This document shows positions 16,249-25,505 of a DNA stretch of 64,000 bases, in pieces. Source of the stretch: CBDDDW01 sp965226805 (GTDB lineage: Bacteria > Chloroflexota > Dehalococcoidia > Lucifugimonadales > JAGWBF01); the NCBI GenBank assembly GCA_965226805.1, contig CBDDDW010000024.1:1-64000 (forward strand), given 5' to 3'. The translations under genes and the position numbers were made by a program. A model generated the notes under the pieces. The model saw nothing but the letters and a program-made list of their open reading frames with translations. It did not search any database and was not told the origin of the DNA. Within the stretch, counting starts at the first letter, position 1, and the number at the start of each line of letters is the position of its first letter.

Positions 16249-16998
16249 TCAGTCCCCGTCGTAGCCATTGGACCGGAGGAACTCCAGCTCCTCCGTTGAA
16301 AGCCCGGAGACTTCAAGCAGATCGGGGCGCTTCCGCAGTGTCCGCAGCAGCGCTTCACGTCTACGCCAACGCTCTATCTCGCGATGATTGCCGGAAAGCA
16401 AGACAGGGGGCACCTCCAGGCCACGGTACTCCGCGGGTCTTGTGTACACAGGGTGTTGCAGGCCTCCCGAAGTGATCGAGTCTCCATGCACGCTTTCTTC
16501 GGAACCCACCACTCCAGGTATCAAGCGGGACACCGCATCCACGAGGACGGTGGCGGGGATTTCCCCACCCGTGACTACATAGTCCCCGATACTTATGTCA
16601 TCTGTCGCCAAGTTCGCCCTGACGCGCTCATCCACGCCCTCGTAATGGCCGCAGATCAGCACCATCCCGGGCGTTTGGCTGAGATCCTCCGCTATTCTTT
16701 CATGGAACAGACGGCCCTGAGGCGACAGCAGAATCACCGGGACGCTCGCCCGCTCCGCCTCGGGAAAGCAGGAAAGCGCATCGTCAACCGCCTCGAATAT
16801 AGGCTCCGGCTTCATGACCATACCCGATCCGCCACCATACTGGTAGTCGTCGGCCGTTGAGTGGGTGTCATGGGTATAGTCCCGGATATCCCGGATCTGT
16901 ATCTGAACGAGCCCCTTCTCCACGGCTCTCTTGATGACGCTCTCTCTGAAAGGCCCCTCGAACATCCCTGGGAAGAGAGTGAGGATATGAATACGCAT
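16249..16998 (-). CDS. trmD: tRNA (guanine37-N1)-methyltransferase
   Basis: 249 residues. It methylates G37 next to the anticodon (for example in tRNAs for Pro, Leu and Arg) to keep reading frame. SPOUT-knot features are visible: N-terminal LTLFPGMFEGPFRESV, D-Y-Q-Y-G-G-G-S-G-M-V-M-K-P, LICGHYEGVDERV (the family usually has R where H stands), GDYVVTGGE and PAEYRGLEVP. The length is normal. It is separate from the ribosomal-protein operon where trmD often sits; here it follows a moaB/mog-like gene by 34 bases. Confidence 0.94.
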   Translation of the reverse strand: MRIHILTLFPGMFEGPFRESVIKRAVEKGLVQIQIRDIRDYTHDTHSTADDYQYGGGSGMVMKPEPIFEAVDDALSCFPEAERASVPVILLSPQGRLFHERIAEDLSQTPGMVLICGHYEGVDERVRANLATDDISIGDYVVTGGEIPATVLVDAVSRLIPGVVGSEESVHGDSITSGGLQHPVYTRPAEYRGLEVPPVLLSGNHREIERWRRREALLRTLRKRPDLLEVSGLSTEELEFLRSNGYDGD

Positions 16999-17032
16999 GG
17001 GGTGGACGGACCTTCCGAACGAGCGGGGGAAT

Positions 17033-17578
17033 TTAATCCCGGCTCTGGTGATGCCTCGTTTCTGTGCCGGGGTGCTCCGAAGTGCCGGAGTGAGTGGGGT
17101 GCCCCCGGGCTTGGCCCTTTAGCAGCTCGAGGGCATGGGGTAGAACCGGCTGTATAACCTCCAGGCACTCTCGGACCCCCTTGGGACTGCCTGGCAGGGT
17201 GACAATAAGGGTGCGGCCTCTAATCCCGGCCACAGAGCGGCTGATCATGGCCATGGGCGTACTCTCAAGGGTCCTGGCCCTCATGGCCTCGGCCAGCCCC
17301 GGCACCTCCTTCTCGATTACCGAGAGGCATGCCTCTGGAGTCACGTCCGTCGGAGACATCCCCGTGCCGCCGGTGGTGAGGATCAGGTCCACCTTGTCAT
17401 CGTCGGCCCATTTTCTTAGCGTGTCGGAAACCAGTTCCTTTTCGTCAGGGACAACCTGGTACTGGGCGCACTCATATTCGGGTGCGCTCAGCATCTCCTG
17501 AATAGAGGCGCCGCTGGTGTCTTCCCGCTGGCCGTGGAATCCAGAGGTGCTGACGGTCAGCACGGCATACTTGAACAT
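17033..17578 (-). CDS. MoaB/Mog family molybdopterin biosynthesis protein
   Basis: 181 residues, MoaB/MogA type (molybdopterin adenylyltransferase-like), which activates molybdopterin with AMP before Mo insertion. Visible features are LTVSTSG at the N-terminus, the GTGMSPTDVTPEA motif with LTTGG before it, MISRSVAGIRGRTLIVTLPGSPKG and a short charged tail. The length is typical. moaC and moaA occur elsewhere in this window, so the cofactor pathway is present in the genome. The ATG at 17578 lies about 200 bases from the tRNA-Pro terminator. Confidence 0.88.
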   Translation of the reverse strand: MFKYAVLTVSTSGFHGQREDTSGASIQEMLSAPEYECAQYQVVPDEKELVSDTLRKWADDDKVDLILTTGGTGMSPTDVTPEACLSVIEKEVPGLAEAMRARTLESTPMAMISRSVAGIRGRTLIVTLPGSPKGVRECLEVIQPVLPHALELLKGQARGHPTHSGTSEHPGTETRHHQSRD

Positions 17579-17777
17579 CGCTCAAATCCCCCGCGGATTG
17601 GGCAACCTGCCGTTCGGGCGCGATCGACCGCTTAATCACCCGGTCGGGCTTATTCTAATGGGTCTCGGGCGACTACGTCCACCACGACCCGATACGGGAA
17701 CGAGGGTTCACCGACATGTCCCCTTGTTCCGGGAAAATAAGCTCGCTCAGGTTGGTGAGAACCTGTCTAGGGTGAAG

Positions 17778-17807
17778 GAAAAAGCACCTGCATGAAACAC
17801 AGGTGCT
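17778..17807 (-). terminator. Terminator of the tRNA-Pro gene
   Basis: Minus-strand stem AGCACCTG (17800-17807) with CAGGTGCT (17783-17790), followed by a U-rich tract (TTTTTCC). It begins about 14 bases after the encoded CCA end of the tRNA. Confidence 0.85.
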
Positions 17808-17820
17808 CGCAAGTTGAAGC

Positions 17821-17898
17821 TGGTCGGGGCGGTCGGATTTGAACCGACGACCCCCTGCACCCCATGCAGGTGCGCTACCCGGGCTGCGCCACGCCCCG
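17821..17898 (-). tRNA. tRNA-Pro (anticodon GGG)
   Basis: A 78-nt cloverleaf on the minus strand. Acceptor CGGGGCG pairs with CGCCCCG, the D-stem is GCGC/GCGC, and the anticodon stem CCTGC/GCAGG encloses the loop ATGGGGT with anticodon GGG. The T-stem GTCGG/CCGAC encloses TTCAAAT. Discriminator A and an encoded CCA follow. It reads CCC/CCU proline codons. The terminator is at 17778-17807. Confidence 0.96.
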
Positions 17899-17967
17899 AC
17901 GACGAAGCAAAAGGGCCAAGTACCTGGGAGCGGGTCCACCCCCGAGCCGTGTCCCGCTATATTGCCT

Positions 17968-17996
17968 ACGATACCACACGCCCAGCGCCACTTCAA
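17968..17996 (-). promoter_or_regulatory. Candidate promoter for tRNA-Pro
   Basis: Minus-strand TTGAAG (17991-17996), a 17-base spacer, and TATCGT (17968-17973), about 70 bases upstream of the mature tRNA 5' end. Plausible for a precursor transcript. Confidence 0.4.
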
Positions 17997-18125
17997 CCGG
18001 CGCAAGCGCTAGGAGGCCAGTTTCGGTCCGATTCGTTGGCGGAGCGCTGAAAAGTAAAACGGCCCGGGGGTAATTCCAGGGCCGTGTCATAGGTCGATTA
18101 CGACTGTAACGTGGCGACGCTTTCT

Positions 18126-18290
18126 CTAGTAGGGCGAGAAGGACGAGATTTTCCCGGGGCACGCTTTTTGAGTGTGAATCGCGGCGGGGTCGGGGCTGGA
18201 CTCAGGGGAGGCCGACACACCCCCGGGCACCGCCAAGAGCATTATAGCCATGATGCCGAGGACCAAAAGTGTGCCGAGCCTTCGCTTCAC
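18126..18290 (-). CDS. Small exported peptide of unknown function
   Basis: A 54-residue product from GTG 18290 with GGAGG 7 bases upstream. It has a clear signal peptide: K-R-R, then a long hydrophobic core (LGTLLVLGIMAIMLLAV) and a likely cleavage site after G-V-S-A-S. The mature part is about 30 residues with one cysteine. A longer reading from 18398 lacks a ribosome-binding site. No family recognised. Confidence 0.5.
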   Translation of the reverse strand: MKRRLGTLLVLGIMAIMLLAVPGGVSASPESSPDPAAIHTQKACPGKISSFSPY

Positions 18291-18462
18291 CGTCCACCCT
18301 CCGTGGGGAGTTACCTTCGAGCTGGGTACTCCCGCCAGTAGAGACGTATTATACGTGAGACTCTGAATCCGTGTCAAGAAGACCTGCCCTGCCCCCACGA
18401 GTCACCGCGTCGCCCCGCGCCTCCGCAAGAACAGTGCGTAGGTGCGTGCGTGCGAGTTGGCG

Positions 18463-18491
18463 TTGACAGTAGATGCGTGGCTTGCTACCAT
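18463..18491 (+). promoter_or_regulatory. Promoter for the isochorismatase-family gene
   Basis: A perfect -35 TTGACA (18463-18468), a 17-base spacer and TACCAT as -10 (18486-18491), about 90 bases before the start codon at 18578. Confidence 0.6.
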
Positions 18492-18577
18492 TGCGCCACC
18501 CAAAAGCGGTAGCTTCCTTTCCGGTCGGACCCCGTGACCAACCCTAAACCAACTTTCCTCGGTAGGAGCGATAGCCG

Positions 18578-19291
18578 ATGACTGACGCCCCAAGCCAGAC
18601 CATCTCCAACGACGAGCTGCTCAAGAAGCTGACAACTCTCGTGGGAAGGCAACCGCAGCCGCAGCTGTCTAGAGAGAACACAGCCCTCCTAGTCATTGAT
18701 ATGCAATACCTAGACGCTCATCCTGACTACGGCATAGGGGACCGGGCCAAGAAGCTGGGAATGGCGGATTTCCTAGACTACTACTGGAGCCGGATGGGCG
18801 AGGTAACCATACCGAACATCCAGCGCTTGCTGGCAGCGGCCCGTCAGGCCGGCATTGAGGTGATACATACCAAGATCGCCGCCCAGACCCTGGACGGCAG
18901 AGAGAGCACCTGGCCCCCCTATAAGTCCGAACTGGCCCGCAAGCACGCAAAGGACGCAAAGGAGGCCCAGATCCTGAGCGAGCTGGCCCCTCAGGGAGAC
19001 GAGATCGTGATCAGCAAGCTGGCCGCCAGCGCTTTTAGCGCGACCAACGTCGACTGGCTGCTGCGCAATATGGGTGTGCGTAACGTCATCATGTGTGGCG
19101 TCACCACCAACGCCTGTGTGGAGGCCTCCGCAAGAAGCGCCGCCGACCTCAACTACGCCGGCATCGTCGTAGAGGACGCCACCGCGGCCTTCGCTCCACA
19201 GCTCCAAGAGCACTCTATACTCAACATGGGGCACAAGGACGCCCTCATCAAAACCACCGACGAAGTGGTCGAGCTCCTTCAAGCGCTCTAG
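18578..19291 (+). CDS. Isochorismatase-family cysteine hydrolase
   Basis: 237 residues. The cysteine hydrolase triad is visible: Asp41 in LLVIDMQ, Lys147 in VISKLAASAF and Cys180 in CGVTTNACVE, after the usual cis-peptide-like V-T-T region. The family includes nicotinamidase, isochorismatase, ureidoacrylate amidohydrolase and N-carbamoylsarcosine amidase, which cannot be separated here. The 30-residue N-terminal extension is hydrophilic. The gene is monocistronic, with a good promoter upstream and a nested hairpin repeat downstream. Confidence 0.85.
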   Translation: MTDAPSQTISNDELLKKLTTLVGRQPQPQLSRENTALLVIDMQYLDAHPDYGIGDRAKKLGMADFLDYYWSRMGEVTIPNIQRLLAAARQAGIEVIHTKIAAQTLDGRESTWPPYKSELARKHAKDAKEAQILSELAPQGDEIVISKLAASAFSATNVDWLLRNMGVRNVIMCGVTTNACVEASARSAADLNYAGIVVEDATAAFAPQLQEHSILNMGHKDALIKTTDEVVELLQAL

Positions 19292-19347
19292 TCTAGTGTC
19301 TCGTATATAGCATTACAATGCTGATATGAGGAGGTCCTCCCCGCGAA

Positions 19348-19403
19348 CCCCGGTCTCACCCTCACCTCAATCCTCTCCCATAGGGAGAGGAGGCAGACCG
19401 GGG
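19348..19403 (+). repeat. Nested inverted repeat downstream of the hydrolase gene
   Basis: The outer arms are CCCCGGTCT (19348-19356) and AGACCGGGG (19395-19403); the inner arms are TCCTCTCCC and GGGAGAGGA. A similar CCCTCTCCC...GGGGTGAGG unit occurs at about 52670-52725. It can fold as a long hairpin after the hydrolase gene and may end its transcript, though no U-tract follows. Confidence 0.6.
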
Positions 19404-19412
19404 GGCCACGTC

Positions 19413-19456
19413 GAGCGCTGACGTATTGTAAACCCATTTGGCAGACACACGACTAG
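19413..19456 (+). repeat. 44-bp dispersed repeat, copy 2
   Basis: Identical to 1881-1924. Here it is intergenic and directly adjoins the larger dispersed repeat at 19470-19600. Confidence 0.85.
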
Positions 19457-19469
19457 CAAGGTGCTTAAA

Positions 19470-19600
19470 AACCCTTTCGACCATCCCCCTGACCCCCTTC
19501 CTAGCCAGGAAGGGGGAAGAATCTACGACTGAGGGACACCCTCAGACTCCCGGCAAAGGGGCTTCGCCCCTCTGCACTCCCCTGCTTCATCAGCCTCTTA
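19470..19600 (-). repeat. Dispersed intergenic repeat A, copy 1
   Basis: About 130 bases matching, in reverse orientation, the copies at 41894-42060 and 46550-46710. Shared parts are AGGGGCGAAGCCCCT (itself a hairpin), CCGGGAGTCTGAGGGTGT, CCCCCTTCCTGG and GGGGATGGTCG. It lies upstream of the ilvB promoter. Confidence 0.8.
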
Positions 19601-19636
19601 GGCACGCTGCCCATTATCGCGGCGCACAGGTAGCTA

Positions 19637-19665
19637 TTGACAGCTTTAGCCGGAATTGATAGAAT
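19637..19665 (+). promoter_or_regulatory. Promoter of the T-box/ilv-leu transcript
   Basis: TTGACA (19637-19642), a spacer of exactly 17 bases and TAGAAT (19660-19665). It lies some 25-30 bases before the start of the T-box leader and about 310 bases before ilvB. Confidence 0.8.
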
Positions 19666-19689
19666 CTCCTAGACAATATAAGAGATTTC

Positions 19690-19954
19690 CCGCTATGAAA
19701 GGGAGTAGTAGGGGTACGGTGCCCAAGAGAGCCGGCGGCAGGTGGAAGTCCGGCGGCAACACGGCCCTGAACTCGCCCTGGAGCGGCTGACCCGAACGGT
19801 CCCTGTCACCACCAAGGACAACAAGGGACAGATAGGGAAGGCGGTGGACACCGATGCCGTCTTGGAGATGTCCCGGTACGGATAGGTCCGCATCGAGGAA
19901 TGAGGGTGGTACCGCGGGAAGTTGGACCCGTCCCTTAGGGGCGGGCCTTTTATT
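19690..19954 (+). promoter_or_regulatory. T-box leader (probably leucine-specific)
   Basis: The leader opens with the Stem I start (TGAAAGGGAGTAGTAG) and contains the diagnostic T-box sequence AGGGTGGTACCGCGGGA (19903-19919). It ends in a terminator hairpin (CCCGTCCC...GGGCGGG followed by TTTTATTT). Before the middle of the leader the sequence GAA-CTC-G (CTC at 19772-19774) fits a specifier codon, so uncharged tRNA-Leu would stabilise the antiterminator and switch on ilvB-leuD. Specifier identity is inferred from local context, not from a full fold. Confidence 0.88.
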
Positions 19955-19973
19955 TGGCTGAGTGAGGACACCT

Positions 19974-21692
19974 ATGAAGCTCACAGGCGCCCAGATTGTG
20001 TGTGAATGTCTCCTCCGGGAAGGAGTAGATGTGGCCTTTGGGATACCCGGAGGAGCCGTGTTGCCCTTGTACGGGGCCATGCCCCAGTACCCTAAGCTCC
20101 GGCACATCCTGGTCAGGCACGAGCAGGGTGCGGCCATGGCCGCAGACGGCTACGCCCGCGCCACCGGCAAGGTCGGGGTGTGCGTCGCCACCTCAGGCCC
20201 GGGAGCGACAAACCTCGCCACCGGCATCGCCAGCGCCATGATGGACTCCATACCCATCGTAGCCATAACGGGCCAGGTGCCGCGGGCGGTCATCGGGCGC
20301 GACGCATTCCAGGAGACGGATGTCACCGGGATAACCCTACCCATTACGAAACACAACTATCTGGTCATGCGGGCCTCCGAGATTGCGACGGCGTTCAAGG
20401 AAGCTTTCCACATCGCCAGCACGGGCCGGCCGGGGCCGGTTCTTGTGGACATCCCCAAGGACGTGCTCTTGAACGACACGGCGGAGTTTTCCTACGCGGA
20501 AACGGTGGACCTCCCCGGCTACAAACCAACGATCGAAGGACATCCCGCCCAGATACAAAAGGCGGTGAAGCTGATAGCCGAGTCCCAGCGGCCGATAATC
20601 CTGGCTGGGCATGGTGTCATCATCTCCAGGGCCTACGAAGAGCTTCGGGAGCTGGCGGAGAAGGCCCAGATCCCCGTCATTACGACCTTGCTGGGCATCA
20701 GCTCATTCCCGACTGATCATTTCTTGCATGTCGGCATGCCCGGTATGCACGGCATGGCCTATGCCAACATGGCAATCGACCAGGCCGACCTCCTGATCTC
20801 CCTGGGGATGCGTTTCGACGACCGGGTTACGGGCAGGCTCAGCGCCTTCGCTCCCAGCGCCAAAATCATCCACGTGGATGTGGACCCATCGGAGATAGGT
20901 AAGAACGTGAAGCCGACCGTGCCGATCGTGGGAGACCTAAAGAGGGTACTAAGCGCTATGCTGCCCCAGGTCCAGACAGCAGTCCATACAGATTGGGTTC
21001 AGCACGTCGAGCAGATGCGCCTGGATCACCCCTCCCATAAGATAAGAGAAACAGAAAAAGTGATCCCCCAGTATATCCTCAAGCAGCTTTCGGAGGTGAC
21101 AGAAGGGGGAGCGCTGATCGTGACGGGCGTGGGACAGCACCAGATGTGGGCGGCCCAACACTGTACCTACAGCGAACCCAACAGCCTGATCACCTCAGGT
21201 GGCCTTGGCGCGATGGGATTCGAGGTGCCCGCAGCCATCGGCGCCAAGGTGGGGAGGCCCGAAAAGCCCGTGTGGTCCATCGCTGGAGACGGCGGCTTCC
21301 AGATGACTATGTGCGATCTGGCCACGGCAGTTGAAAACAACATCGCGGTGAAGTTCGCTATCATGAACAACGGCTACCTGGGCATGGTTCGCCAGTGGCA
21401 GGACTTTTTCTATGAAAAGACTTACACCGCCACCGCCTACACCCATAATCCAGACTTCGTGAAGCTGGCCGAAGCATTTGGAATTCCAGGCATACGAGTC
21501 ACGGACAAGATACAGGTCAGGGCCGCCATAGAGTGGGCCATGGCAGAGAGCGGCCCGGTCGTGATCGATTTCATGGTGGAACCAGAGGAGAACGTCTATC
21601 CCATGATACCGGCGGGAGAGAGCCTCGCAGAGCTGATCGAAGAGCCGATTCTCGAGCCTTCCCCCATGGCTCAACCCGAGGGGAGGTCATAG
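19974..21692 (+). CDS. ilvB: Acetolactate synthase large subunit
   Basis: 572 residues. This TPP enzyme condenses pyruvate with pyruvate or 2-oxobutyrate, the first shared step of Val/Leu/Ile synthesis. The N-terminal FGIPGGAVLPLYG, catalytic Glu in VRHEQGAAMAADGYAR, FAD-binding middle domain and C-terminal TPP motif GDGGFQM...MNNGYLGMVRQWQ are present. ATG 19974 is preferred to the GTG at 19962 because TGAGGA lies just upstream. It is the first gene after the T-box leader. The small subunit follows directly. Confidence 0.95.
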   Translation: MKLTGAQIVCECLLREGVDVAFGIPGGAVLPLYGAMPQYPKLRHILVRHEQGAAMAADGYARATGKVGVCVATSGPGATNLATGIASAMMDSIPIVAITGQVPRAVIGRDAFQETDVTGITLPITKHNYLVMRASEIATAFKEAFHIASTGRPGPVLVDIPKDVLLNDTAEFSYAETVDLPGYKPTIEGHPAQIQKAVKLIAESQRPIILAGHGVIISRAYEELRELAEKAQIPVITTLLGISSFPTDHFLHVGMPGMHGMAYANMAIDQADLLISLGMRFDDRVTGRLSAFAPSAKIIHVDVDPSEIGKNVKPTVPIVGDLKRVLSAMLPQVQTAVHTDWVQHVEQMRLDHPSHKIRETEKVIPQYILKQLSEVTEGGALIVTGVGQHQMWAAQHCTYSEPNSLITSGGLGAMGFEVPAAIGAKVGRPEKPVWSIAGDGGFQMTMCDLATAVENNIAVKFAIMNNGYLGMVRQWQDFFYEKTYTATAYTHNPDFVKLAEAFGIPGIRVTDKIQVRAAIEWAMAESGPVVIDFMVEPEENVYPMIPAGESLAELIEEPILEPSPMAQPEGRS

Positions 21693-22247
21693 TTGCCCAC
21701 GCCGCTTCACACCATCGTCGCCCTCGTAGAGGACCGGCCGGGGGTGCTCAACCGGATTTCCAGCCTGTTCCGCAGGAGAGGCTTCAATATCGCCAGTCTG
21801 GCCGTGGGCAAAAGCGAGCAGCCCAAGCTCTCCCGAATGACCTTCGTCGTGGAGGGAGATGAGGACACGGTGGAACAGGTCACCAAGCAGCTAAATAAAC
21901 TCATCGAGGTAATCAAGGTCTCGGAGATCCGGGAAGAGGACGTCATAGCCCGTGAGCTGGCTCTGGTCAAGGTGCACGCAACGCCGGCCACGCGCAGCGA
22001 GATTATGCAGCTCGCGGAAATATTCAGAGCCAAGATTGTAGATGTCGGCCCCCGTTCCCTCATCATCGAGACCACTGGGGAGGAGGACAAGATCAATGCC
22101 CTCTACAACCTCCTCCGACCTTTCGGCATACAGGAGCTCATGCGAACCGGCAGGATAGCTATATCCAGGGGCATGACCGAAGGAAGATCGGAGCAGGTTA
22201 GGGCCCAGACCAACGGCGCCAGGGAGGAAAACGGCGGCGGCCCATAA
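21693..22247 (+). CDS. ilvN: Acetolactate synthase small (regulatory) subunit
   Basis: 184 residues. It binds IlvB, raises its activity and confers valine feedback. The N-terminal ACT domain reads LVEDRPGVLNRISSLFRRRGFNI, followed by the ALS_ss C-terminal domain (ELALVKVHA...IVDVGPRSLIIETTG). The start is TTG at 21693, immediately after the ilvB TAG and with GGGGAGG 7-13 bases upstream, so translation is coupled. The symbol ilvH is also used for this subunit. Confidence 0.92.
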   Translation: MPTPLHTIVALVEDRPGVLNRISSLFRRRGFNIASLAVGKSEQPKLSRMTFVVEGDEDTVEQVTKQLNKLIEVIKVSEIREEDVIARELALVKVHATPATRSEIMQLAEIFRAKIVDVGPRSLIIETTGEEDKINALYNLLRPFGIQELMRTGRIAISRGMTEGRSEQVRAQTNGAREENGGGP

Positions 22248-22310
22248 CGGATGGTACGCATCTGTCGTGACCCCGGAAAACGCCACAAACAGTGAAGAAA
22301 CGGAGCCATC

Positions 22311-23310
22311 ATGCCTAAAGTTTACTACGACGAAGACGCGAACCTGGAGCTACTTCAAGGCAAGACGATCGGCATTTATCGGCTACGGCAGCCAGGGACA
22401 CGCCCACTCCTTGAATCTAAAAGATAACGGGCAGAACGTCATGGTCGGACTCTCGCCGACCAGTAAGAGCCGGGAGAAGGCCAGCGAGGCGGGACTCCAA
22501 GTGGCCGACGTGGCGGAGGTAACCAGGCAGTCCGACGTTGTGATGGTCCTTGTGCCAGACCACGTCCACCGAGCGGTGTACCAGGAGTCCATCGTGGCCA
22601 ACCTGAAGCCGGACAGCACGCTGATGTTCGGCCACGGTTTCAGCATCCACTATAAAGAGATATTACCTCCCTCCAACGTGAACGTCTCTATGGTGGCGCC
22701 AAAAGCCCCCGGCCACAGGATGCGGGAGATGTTCCAGGAGGGCATCGGCGTCCCAGCCCTCCTGGCGATCCACCAGGACGCAACGGGGGATGCCACGGAG
22801 ATAACCCTGGCATACGCCAAAGGTGTCGGCTGCACCAATGCGGGAGTCCTGGAGACGACCTTCAAGGACGAGACGGAGACGGACCTGTTCGGCGAGCAGA
22901 ATGTCCTTTGCGGAGGTGTTACCTCCCTTATCAAGACAGCGTTCGAGACCCTGGTGGAGGCAGGCTATCCAGCGGAGCTGGCCTACTTCGAGTGCTTGCA
23001 CGAGCTGAAGATGATCGTGGACCTCATCTATCAGGGGGGGTTCAAGTACATGCGCTACTCGGTAAGCGACACCGCCGAGTACGGTGACTACTCCCGCGGG
23101 CCGAGGGTAATTGACGAGCACGTGCGCGAAAACATGCGCAGCATCCTGCGGGACATACAGGACGGCTCCTTCGCCAAGGAGTGGATCGCGGAGAACGACG
23201 AGGGACGAAAGCGGTTCCTACGGTTGAGGGAGGACGCCAAAGAGCATCCAATCGAAGAGGTGGGCAGGGAGCTGCGGCGAATGATGCCCTGGATGAACCC
23301 GGTCGAATAG
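22311..23310 (+). pseudogene. ilvC: Ketol-acid reductoisomerase, one-base frameshift near the start
   Basis: ATG 22311 starts the expected N-terminus (MPKVYYDEDANLELLQGKTI). The frame then breaks at the TTT run 22375-22377, where one extra T shifts reading just before the NADPH motif IGYGSQGHAHS. From there the class I enzyme is intact to 23310: GHGFSIHY, MVAPKAPGH, the KARI C-terminal domain with D/E metal ligands, and YSVSDTAEYGDY. The normal length would be about 332 residues. An assembly error is as likely as true loss, since neighbouring genes show similar single-base shifts. Confidence 0.85.
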
Positions 23311-23328
23311 TACACCAACGGGGACGTG

Positions 23329-23586
23329 ATGGAGCGTGAAGGATTCAACATACAGCCGGAGCTGGAGTGGTCCTTGCGTAAGCGCGTCTATAAAGGCGAG
23401 CCCCCGGGGTTAGCCGCCCGCAACATATACGAATGGTGGATGGGCATGAGGAATTCCGCCATGCAGGGAGACCCCCTCAGGCCTACGCCGGAGGACCTCG
23501 TGTTCGAAAAGCAGGTGCTCGAGGCAATCAAAGATCTTGCCCGCGCTCTCCCTAAAGACGAGGGCCACATAAACGCCAGCCTTTGA
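23329..23586 (+). CDS. Small conserved-looking hypothetical protein in the ilv-leu operon
   Basis: 85 residues from ATG 23329, 18 bases after the ilvC stop. It is hydrophilic and mostly helical, rich in Arg/Glu, with YKGEPPGLAARNIYEWW in the middle; no cysteine pair or membrane segment. No family recognised. It may be a lineage-specific operon member; base composition and codon use look like those of its neighbours. Confidence 0.5.
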   Translation: MEREGFNIQPELEWSLRKRVYKGEPPGLAARNIYEWWMGMRNSAMQGDPLRPTPEDLVFEKQVLEAIKDLARALPKDEGHINASL

Positions 23587-23834
23587 CACAAAGCGCGGGC
23601 TCGCGAGCCTGGCCGGCCAGACGCTGAAGCGGCTGAGAGCTCAATTACCCGGTTCTGGAGGATGAAACGTGATCGAGGAGGTAAAGGTGGAACGTAGTTC
23701 GCCGCTGCCCCCAAGTCCTGACAGGGCTTGGGACCGCGGACTGCGTTACCCTGCTGTCCCCTTCTGAGACTCGATGAGGGACTCGGACCCTGGACCCTCA
23801 GCAACCAAGGCTGATTCAGAAGGAGATTTACACA
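23587..23834 (+). other. Leader-like gap upstream of leuA
   Basis: 248 non-coding bases. A hairpin CCCAAG-T-CCT-gac-AGG-G-CTTGGG lies near 23708-23731, followed by GGGACCGCGG, which faintly recalls a T-box core but lacks the rest. A strong AAGGAG precedes the leuA start. An attenuator is possible but unproven. Confidence 0.4.
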
Positions 23835-25395
23835 ATGGCTGACAACCGAATAACAATATTCGACACCACCTTACGGGACGGCGAGCAGTCTGCCGGCATC
23901 GGCATGACCGGTGAAGAGAAGCTGGAGATAGCCAAGCAGTTGGCCCGCCTGGGGGTGGACGTAATCGAGGCGGGCTTCGCCGCCAGCTCGCCCGGCGACT
24001 TCGAGGCCGTGCGGACGATAGCCAGGGAGGTCAAGGGCCCGGTCATCTGCTCCCTTGCTCGCGCCAATCCCAAGACGTTGACCAGGCAGCGGAGGCCTTA
24101 AAAGGAGTCGACAATACCCGTATCCACGTCTTTCTATCGTCCTCGGACATTACAAATCATGCACCAGCTCCGAAAGAACCGAGAGGAAGTAATGGACCAG
24201 GCCGTGTCGATGGTGGAAAGGGCCAGGAAGTACTCCGGCGACGTAGAGTTCTCCCCGATGGATGCCACCCGCACTACCCCAGAGTACCTTTACCGCTCCT
24301 CGAAGCGGTGATCAACGCGGGAGCAACCACCGTGAACATCGCCGATACGGTGGGGTACGCGATCCCGTCCCAGTTCGCCCGGCTCCTGCTGGACATCCAG
24401 GAGAATGTTCCCAATATTCATAAGGCGGTCCTTAGCGTCCACTGCCATGACGACCTGGGCCTGTCGGTATCCAACTCCATCGCGGCAGTGGAAGCTGGTG
24501 CGCGGCAAGTGGAGGGATGCATTAATGGCATCGGCGAGCGGGCTGGCAACGCCTCCCTCGAAGAGATCATAATGGCCCTTCATACCCGACGGGACTTGTT
24601 GAACGCGAACATCAATATAGACACGCGGCAGATCTATCCCACCAGCCGCATGGTGAGCCGTATCACCGGAATGCCCATACAACCCAACAAGTCCGTGGTA
24701 GGCGAGAACGCGTTCCGGCACGCGTCGGGCATACATCAGGACGGCATCCTGAAGGATCGGTCCACATACGAGCTGATGGACCCAGTGTCTATCGGCTGGC
24801 CGGGAAGCACGTTCGTGCTGGGCAAGCTAAGTGGACGCGCGGGTCTTCGGTCGCGCCTGGATGCGCTGGGTTACACGCTTTCCGCGGAAGACATGAACCG
24901 CGTGTTCGAAGCCTTCAAGGTGCTGGCTGACAAGAAACCGGAGGTCACGGACCGTGACCTGGAATCCCTTATGGCCGAGGAGCAACGGGTGACCCTGGAG
25001 CCGGTCACCTACACACTTGACCAGGTGCAGTTCTCGGGAGGCGATCGCGACATAGCCACAGCCACCGTGCGGGTAATCGGTCCTGGAGAGCAGGTCTTTA
25101 GCGACGCCGCCACCGGCAACGGGCCCGTGGACGCCGTATGTAAGGCAATACAGCGGGCCACCGGCATTCCCCCGCCACGTTGGTGGACTTCAACGTCCAG
25201 TCGGTAACCGAGGGCCTGGACTCAATCGGAGAGGTGGTCATCCGAGTGGAGCAGGAGGGGAAGATATTCCCGGGCCGCGGAGCCGATACCGACATAATCG
25301 TGGCCAGCGGAAAGGCCTACCTGAGCGCCGTCAACCGCCTGATCGCCCAGGAGGGTTTCGGCGATGTCCAGGCCCCCCTTACGACACCCGACTGA
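23835..25395 (+). pseudogene. leuA: 2-isopropylmalate synthase with four frame changes
   Basis: ATG 23835 (AAGGAG upstream) starts a typical LeuA: FDTTLRDGEQSAGIGM, then IEAGFAASSPGDF. The frame changes near 24076 (before DQAAEALKGVDNTRIHVFLS), near 24155 (before MHQLRKNREEVMDQAVSM), near 24295 (before LLEAVINAGATTVNIADTVG) and near 25170 (before TLVDFNVQSVTEGL), ending at TGA 25393-25395. Restoring four small indels gives about 520 residues, the usual length, including HCHDDLGLSVSN (metal-binding histidines) and the C-terminal leucine regulatory domain. All breaks lie at short homopolymers or near-repeats. Confidence 0.85.
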
Positions 25396-25505
25396 CAAGA
25401 CCTTTGGCGAACCCGTCTTCCGGGGGAGTCCTATCCGGGCGCTGAAACAACGATAATCGGCCTCCCACTCCGGTTACCCCAGAAAACACGCGAGGAGTAT
25501 TCGCT

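Noticed and set aside
23690..23790. Second T-box in front of leuA
   Set aside because: GGGACCGCGG resembles part of a T-box core, but no Stem I, specifier region or terminator with U-tract can be built.
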